Assembly: GCA_003427395.1 (NCBI GenBank)
Contig: BFEA01000007.1
Location: 5,459,523 to 5,490,884 of the forward strand
Direction: 5' to 3'
Source: Chara braunii
Taxonomy: Eukaryota > Streptophyta > Charophyceae > Charales > Characeae
DNA length: 31,362 bases
The translations under genes and the position numbers were made by a program. Within the stretch, counting starts at the first letter, position 1; each line of letters starts with the position of its first letter. Below, piece after piece: positions 27,442 to 31,362 of this stretch. The notes under the pieces are model-generated. The model did no database searches. It saw nothing but the letters and a program-made list of their open reading frames with translations, and was not told the origin of the DNA.

Positions 27442-28263
27442 CTAGGGTCGTAGCCAGTCCCTAATGCTAGCCACCTTCGCATCTTCGGGCCTAATTCCAT
27501 CCACGGATACTTCATGACCCAAGTACAAGATTCGAGTGCGACCGAACTCGCATTTCTCTAGGTTTATCTTATACTTGTGCTGTCGAAGGAGTGAAAGTAC
27601 CTTGCCTACATGCTGAGCATGCTCTTCGACACTTTTACTAAAGATAAGTATGTCGTCGAGGTACATAACAACGAACTTATCCAAGTAGTCATGGAAGATC
27701 CTATTCATGGCGTGCTGGAATGTACCTGACACATTGCAAAGGCCAAAAGGCATCACCACAAACTCATACAGACCGTACCTGGTTTGAAATGCGATTTTGT
27801 GTTGGTCCTCTGGTCTTATGGCAATTTGATGGTAGTCGAATTTTGAGTCTATCTTGGTATAGTACTTACACCCCTGCACCCTATCCAATAGGTCGCCGAT
27901 GCGTGGTAGAGGCTCTGCGTGCCTAACAGTGATGGCATTGAGGCCTCTATAATCAATGCACATCCTTAGTGTTCCCCCTTTCTTTGGAACAAATAAGACT
28001 TGTGAGCCAAAGTGGGAGGTGCTAAGTCGAACCCACCCCTTCTCTGTGAGCTCTTTCAGTTGTCGCTGAAGCTCGTTTAACTCGGTCGGAGCCATCCTAT
28101 AGATTCTTCCCTTAGGTGTTTGGCTACCTAGGATGATCTCTATGGCATGGACAACCTCCCTGTCTACAACTCCTGTAGGCTCCTCAAACAGATTAGGGTA
28201 CTTAGTGACGATTGTCTCTATCTCTGGGGGTGTTTTAACGGCCTTCCCTTTTCGCAGAGACAT
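27442..28263 (-). pseudogene. Element 4 reverse transcriptase (long open stretch)
   Basis: Open for 273 codons and nearly complete: KYPNLFEEPTGVV, TPKGRIYRMAPTELNELQRQ, ELTEKGWVRLSTSHFGSQVL, LRMCIDYRGLN, PLPRIGDLL, VVMPFGLCNV, the catalytic YLDD (residues 201-204), INLEKCEFGRTRILYLGHEV. KIDSKFDYHQI differs from the usual KIDLKSGYHQI. The frame ends at TAG (complement of 27442-27444) between DWLRP and SVIEVRSFLG, where CAG would fit. Confidence 0.94.
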
Positions 28264-28817
28264 ATACTAAGTACATTCCTTCCTCTTGGTTCTGTTTACA
28301 GTAGTTATAGAAGTCTGATGCGCATAAGCACCCATAGGAGTCTATTAACCTATTGGCTTTATACTTGGCCAGTCTAACGGTCGTCCCATTAGGCAACTCG
28401 TGCTTCAACACCTTCTTGTCCCAGTCAAACTGGGGCTTGGCAACCTCGAGGTAGTACATGCCCAACAACATGTCAAAGGGCAAATTGTCACTCACCAGGA
28501 ATGATATCTTATGGCTTATCTCTCCTCTTGGATAGGAGAAGGTGCAGACCACGTCTTTAACGTAATCCTCCACCATCATTCACTCTTTATTGGCCAAAGT
28601 AGATGCTACCGGTCTACTAAGGCGCTGCACCCGGTCCTTTAGGCGCAGTCTATCAAAGCAGTCGCGACTTATGAAGTTTCGCGTGGAGCCAATGTCTACG
28701 AAGGCGCCGCACTTGCGACCACCCACACCAACTTCCACAACGAAGTGCTCCCCTCTAGGACCTCAACTTAATGCCACCCAGGACTCACGAGGGTCCCTTG
28801 CCGACCACTCACCTTGA
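28235..28817 (-). pseudogene. Element 4 aspartic protease and RT linker
   Basis: VVEVGVGGRKCGAFVDIGST contains the active-site Asp, but the triplet reads Asp-Ile-Gly (28685-28696 covers DIGS) where Asp-Ser/Thr-Gly is usual. NFISRDCFDRL follows. An in-frame TGA lies just before the MMVEDY reading at 28579. The second half then runs open to 28235: FLVSDNLPFDMLLGMYYLEV (LLGMxYL motif) and LPNGTTVRLAKYKANRLIDS. Another TGA stands just upstream, between ESWVALS and GPRGEHF, where CGA may have stood. Confidence 0.82.
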
Positions 28818-28995
28818 AGGTCCTTTAAGGCTTCAGACACATCCAACGTTCAGAGTATAGTTGGGCCTGGATGTGCCTGCGGGGTGACTAGGGAGTCAAT
28901 AGCTTCAGCCAGTAGTACACGCAGGCCATGCTGCTTTGTCCATTGGGGCTCTTTGCTGCGCTGATAGAAGCGGTGTGCAGACTGACCAGTCCTAC
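28818..28995 (-). pseudogene. Element 4 gag C-terminal remnant
   Basis: The minus-strand reading TGQSAHRFYQRSKEPQWTKQ, HGLRVLLAEAIDSLVTPQ and AHPGPTIL is open and of ordinary protein composition. It lies directly upstream of the protease region, where the end of gag is expected. No zinc knuckle is seen. The assignment rests on position and coding appearance only. Confidence 0.45.
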
Positions 28996-29643
28996 GTAGA
29001 CGCTCCCAGACCGTCTATAAACATTTTTGGTTGGGGTTTGAATTGTCCACTGGCTGTGATTTTCGTCCTGATTGCGATGTTAAAGAATTCCTGAGGACTC
29101 TCGGGGGCTGTCCTTAAATTGCCTCTTGATCAGCCAGATCAGTCAGACGTAAGGCTCGTTGCACGCCAGGGTAAACAAAGGGCAGGACTGGTCATAAGCA
29201 TACTTCTTGGGCACAGGGGTGGGTCGTGGTTGCACACCTTAGATACTGCCGCTTGATGATGCTCATAGGTACGTTGGATACAGGGGAAGGGGATTCCAAT
29301 TGTGAACTTTATTGTGCATCACTATCATATCCATTGTGCATACATCTGCTCGCAGTAGTCTATTTCTATTTTGATTAGGTGGTTGACAAAGTGCTGATAC
29401 CTAACAGACAACCTAGAGAAGGACTGTAATCTACTATATTCAGTTCTTCTCAAAGCTTTTGTGCAGAACTAATCTTGATAGAGGTAGACTACGTGTATAG
29501 TCTGTATAGGTGTTGTTGATACCGCTTGAATAGTAGCCGAGGTGACTCGCTGGGTAATTATTTATTTATTTTTAGCACCAGTCATATGTATGCTGCGGTA
29601 GGTCCCAGAGAGGACTCTAGTGCAGACAACATCTGCTTAGCCG
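28996..29643. other. Spacer between divergent elements 4 and 5
   Basis: No domain or RNA gene recognised. AT-richer than its neighbours, with a taatTATTtatttatttt run near 29556-29572. It should hold the lost 5' part of element 4 and the leader of element 5, but I see no LTR ends or primer site. Confidence 0.5.
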
Positions 29644-31362
29644 ATGAGTGGATCAGTCGGGGATGAAGGCACAACTGATGCTAGGAGGTTAACAAGGCTA
29701 TCATCGCTTAGAATCCCTAGAGTATTCCAGGCACAACAACCGGGAGAAGAGAGAAGACTAAGGGCCGAAGCGAGAGGCCGTAGTCTTGAGGCTGCAAGGG
29801 AAGCAGCAGCGGCCGAAGCAAGGGAGTTAGCAGCAGCTAGCTAGGTAGCAATGGCTACCCGCTTCAGGATCTTCTGCAACCTCTGGTCTGGGCATGCCGT
29901 CCAACTCGACCAACTTGCAGTAAGTCTCCAATACGTCAGGTGTCAGAGCTAGTCACATGGCGGGAGTGCAGTCCAGCCTGCCGCCTCATCTTATAAGGGA
30001 GCAGATGGAGCTCCAACAGGTAGAGAGGATCCGCCTGAGGTTAGAAGAGGAACTCAAAGAGGCTACTAAGAAAGAAAGAGAAATTAGAGAGAGACGAGCC
30101 AGACTAGAGAGTAGGGAGGCAAACCTAGTTGCACTAGAGGGTTTAGATGACGTGGCCCTTAACTCTAGAGGGGAGATTCTTAAGGCGAGCGTCCTGTCCT
30201 TGCATGCGTACATGGGTAGCAAATTGGAAACCATGTAGGACACCCTGGACTAGATCATGAAAGCCCTACAAAGACCAGAGACCCGGTCAGCAGCTTTGCC
30301 ATCGCTGCCATTCACAGCAATCAAGCGGTACATCAGCAGCAACCCAATCTCAGATTGTTGCTTCTTTGTCTTCTGGTCCAGCGGCTGGAGCTACACCACA
30401 ACCGCTACCTGTCTTACCAGTGGGACAGCAGCAGCCTTGGTACCCCAAGACCCCTTTGAAACCACCTCTAACCTTCTCAGGAGATAAGAAGGACGAGGCA
30501 CTCGATACTTGGTTGAGAACGGTTCCAGTGTGGGTCAGGGCGAAGAGGATGCTGGTAGAGGAGGAGGTGATTGCTGCTGCATCCTACGTAAAGGGTTCAG
30601 CAGCTCGCTGGCTAAATGGATTACTGGCTTCAAAAGGGTTTGGCAGGAACATAGGTGACTGGGCCAAGACCCACACCTTAGAGAGCTTTATGGACTTAGT
30701 GGAGGCTCGGTGGCACAACCCTAATTGTCGTCCTAGGAGTGAGTACAATCCACATGTCTTTTGACCATCTTCTTGAGATGTCTTCCCACAGACATCAAGA
30801 ACTTAGTAGCCAATGAGGCTCGTCTAGAGTATCACACTTTTGAGACATTCAACAACAAGGCCCTAGACTTAGAGGCTACGCTGGGTGGTGCTCAAACCCC
30901 CACTACGGACGAAAGAAAGAAGACTCCACAGGAATGGAAGAAGAAGGGTAGTCGATTGATGATGGTTGATTCCGAAGGGAATCAAACTGAGATCGATGAT
31001 GTTTCTAAACTTGTGGAGGGTTCAAAGTTAGATGGCGAGGACAGTGTTGAGGGTAGCAACCTCGCCGCCGTAGTTAAGACTAAGGCAGGTGGCCGCGGCA
31101 AGGTCGGTCAACAAAGGAGTCAGGGGCAAGCCGCCAACCCAAACAAAATAGCTGTTTGGGTGAGGGCCGGTTTGGATTAGGAAGTGTGCCGGGACCGTTG
31201 GTGGCGTGATGCTTGCATAGACTGCGGCGAGTACGACCATACGCAGTTTAAACCACCAGTACCTACCGGTTGTCAAGGCCCATGGCTCAGGCGACCGGTA
31301 GCCCGGTTATTCCCGAGCCTCAGACTTTATTGTCGAGCCTCGGACAACCGGTAGTACACAAC
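29644..31362 (+). pseudogene. Element 5 gag (partial, runs off the window)
   Basis: A gag of a further gypsy-like element. 29644-29844 is an Ala/Arg/Glu-rich N-terminal reading (RSLEAAREAAAAEARELAAA) of uncertain link. From ATG 29957 a strong coiled coil follows (LRLEEELKEATKKEREIRER), with TAG at 30236-30238 and 30251-30253 inside KLETM..DTLD..IMKAL. After a frameshift near 30320 comes the core LKPPLTFSGDKKDEALDTWL, VKGSAARWLNGLLASKG and SFMDLVEARWHNP. A second frameshift near 30750 leads to CLPTDIKNLVANEARLEYHT and KALDLEATLGG. A TAG at 31178-31180 precedes a decayed zinc knuckle CIDCGEYDHTQFKP, in which the last Cys is missing. Confidence 0.82.
31263..31354. repeat. 12-bp perfect inverted repeat at the window end
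   Basis: ctaccggttgtc (31263-31274) and gacaaccggtag (31343-31354) are exact reverse complements. Between them cgagcctc occurs twice. Confidence 0.85.

Larger units (their letters stand above)
24448..28995 (-). mobile_element. Element 4: degenerate Ty3/gypsy element split by a solo LTR
   Basis: On the minus strand from right to left: end of gag, protease, RT, RNase H, integrase, with the integrase C-terminus continuing at 24448-24533 beyond an inserted solo LTR. Its left end is cut by the junction with element 3's truncated LTR. Its right end fades into spacer. No own LTR was found. RT and integrase motifs differ clearly from those of elements 2 and 3, so it is a separate family. Confidence 0.9.

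Noticed and set aside
1-31362. Frequent GTAAGT strings (for example 587, 1684, 3048, 4571, 8245, 17184, 18053, 24526) as true splice donors
   Set aside because: The number is only a little above what a 6-mer gives by chance in 31 kb, and no exon pairs with acceptors could be built.

Overview
This window looks like a piece of a large, repeat-rich plant-type (streptophyte) nuclear genome. It is made of decayed Ty3/gypsy LTR retrotransposons, microsatellites and non-coding spacer. I see no intact host gene, no rRNA, no CRISPR array and no bacterial operon structure. The plant-type call rests on chromodomain-type gypsy elements, an initiator-Met-type primer binding site, and nonsense mutations that fall mostly at presumed CAG codons, as deamination of CHG-methylated cytosines would give. 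A charophyte alga is possible, but the sequence alone does not settle it.

Layout. 1-3265: non-coding leader, then a broken gag (element 1, +) ending in a CT repeat, a GAA run and a 66-bp in-frame tandem duplication. 3266-4300: spacer with a possible tRNA-derived SINE (A and B boxes, T-rich end) and an assembly duplication around one N. 4308-5755: an unusual run of many different, nearly adjacent perfect hairpins. 5858-6058: 53-bp tandem repeats. 6059-9066: spacer without recognisable genes. 9067-13966: element 2 (-), with gag, protease, reverse transcriptase, truncated RNase H and integrase, all frameshifted. 13967-15324: G-run, 11-bp minisatellite and a possible copia-type primer site. 15325-24447: element 3 (+), a chromodomain gypsy element with both LTRs; the 3' LTR is cut short. 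24448-28995: element 4 (-), whose integrase C-terminus is split by a solo LTR (24539-25771) flanked by the 5-bp target duplication gtagg. 28996-29643: spacer. 29644-31362: gag of element 5 (+), running off the window.

Within each element the parts are the usual retrotransposon set: Gag forms the particle, protease cuts the polyprotein, RT/RNase H copies the RNA, and integrase (plus the element 3 chromodomain) inserts the DNA. None of the copies looks functional.

The strongest unexplained signal is the abundance of short perfect inverted duplications. They peak at 5254-5622. At 10393-10502, inside decayed RNase H coding sequence, their origin can be read directly: a deletion was filled with two inverted copies of neighbouring DNA. 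This suggests repeated template switching, although selection for RNA structure in the 5254-5622 array cannot be excluded.
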